From NCBI GenBank assembly GCA_902785445.1, contig CACZYN010000119.1, forward strand, positions 1 to 6,935: a stretch of DNA of 6,935 nucleotides. The letters run 5' to 3'. Below are positions 6,550-6,935 of this stretch, piece after piece. The stretch's first letter is position 1, and every line of letters begins with the position of its first letter. The notes under the pieces were generated by a model. That model was given only the letters and a program-made list of their open reading frames with translations. It ran no database searches and was not told the DNA's origin. The DNA comes from an uncultured Anaerovibrio sp. GTDB taxonomy: Bacteria > Bacillota > Negativicutes > Selenomonadales > Selenomonadaceae. Both the position numbers and the translations under genes were made by a program.

Positions 6550-6935
6550 TTACAATACAGCGCCTACAGATTTCATTTCATCAATCTCAACGCCCTTTGG
6601 TGCATAAATCACCATGGTGTTGGAGATACGATGCAGGAAACCTTCTTGAACATAGCATACACCGTTCAAGAAATCACAGATGCGCTGCTGCTCAGGCAAT
6701 TCTACCCGCTCATAGTTTACTACAGCTGCATTTTTTGACTTCAGGACATCAGCGATCTCCCGAACATCGTCAAAACGCTGTGGCATAAAGATCTTAATCT
6801 TCAGCTCACTAGCTCTTGCACTGTTGTTGGTATGCAAAGTAAGCGTAGGCTTCTTTGCAGGTGCTGTTGCCATTGCCCTGATGCTGTCCATCGACGCACC
6901 CGGCAGCGCCATCAGCATATGATCGATTTTCAGAA
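6550..6935 (-). CDS. sepF: SepF cell-division protein, 5'-truncated by window edge
   Basis: SepF is a cytoplasmic protein that polymerises, binds the FtsZ C-terminal tail and tethers the Z-ring to the membrane through an N-terminal amphipathic helix. About 127 codons are visible and the frame stays open to the window end. An internal Met at 6916-6918 has no Shine-Dalgarno site, so the true start and the membrane helix are probably outside. Counting from that Met, residues 1-36 are an Ala/Met/Thr-rich linker. Residues 38-112 are the SepF core: ELKIKIFMPQRFDDVREIAD, then NAAVVNYERV, CDFLNGVCYV and a C-terminal IYAPKGVEI strand. These follow the family pattern of beta strand, 'F.D...IAD.L', 'vvN...v' and 'DFl.G..y'. 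It is followed by its own hairpin terminator and is not co-transcribed with greA on present evidence. Family assignment is firm; length and start are unknown. Confidence 0.9.
   Translation of the reverse strand, partial: LKIDHMLMALPGASMDSIRAMATAPAKKPTLTLHTNNSARASELKIKIFMPQRFDDVREIADVLKSKNAAVVNYERVELPEQQRICDFLNGVCYVQEGFLHRISNTMVIYAPKGVEIDEMKSVGAVL

Overview
The window is a compact bacterial chromosome segment in which every gene I can support lies on the minus strand, so transcription runs from high to low coordinates. The strong Shine-Dalgarno sites, sigma70/SigA-type promoters, U-tract hairpin terminators, SepF, a YerC-type TrpR-family regulator and a greA-lysS pair point to a Firmicute (Bacillota). 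The protein style (SepF C-terminus, LysS, HisZ) makes the class Negativicutes, such as a Phascolarctobacterium/Acidaminococcus-like gut organism, my best guess; that placement is inference. I see no mobile element, CRISPR array, tRNA or rRNA.

Layout in order of transcription. (1) 6935-6550: 3' part of sepF (cell division), closed by a perfect 11-bp hairpin. (2) 6472-4331: a consensus-like promoter, a leader with an 8-bp perfect hairpin, greA (transcript cleavage factor), lysS (lysyl-tRNA synthetase, GTG start), then a textbook intrinsic terminator. (3) 4313-1: a second unit starting at an extended -10 promoter: yerC (TrpR-like repressor), hisZ (regulatory subunit of ATP phosphoribosyltransferase), a small HD-domain phosphohydrolase overlapping hisZ, a Gph-like HAD phosphatase, and an RlmD-like 23S rRNA uracil-C5 methyltransferase that runs off the left edge.

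The most notable observation is that the methyltransferase gene is broken twice. A short deletion plus frame change lies near 990-1002, where about a dozen residues of linker normally found in the family are missing. A single missing base lies in the A/T homopolymer at 509-513. The two shifts cancel, so the first and last segments share a frame while the middle is out of frame. All catalytic motifs are otherwise intact, so this is either a very recent pseudogene or a sequencing/assembly fault.

The second point of interest is context: yerC-hisZ looks like the head of a histidine operon, but no hisG or other his gene follows. Instead hisZ is translationally coupled to an HD hydrolase and followed by housekeeping repair and rRNA-modification genes. 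I found no clear evidence of an entirely new system; most of the window is ordinary housekeeping DNA. No gene-free stretch exceeds about 175 bases.
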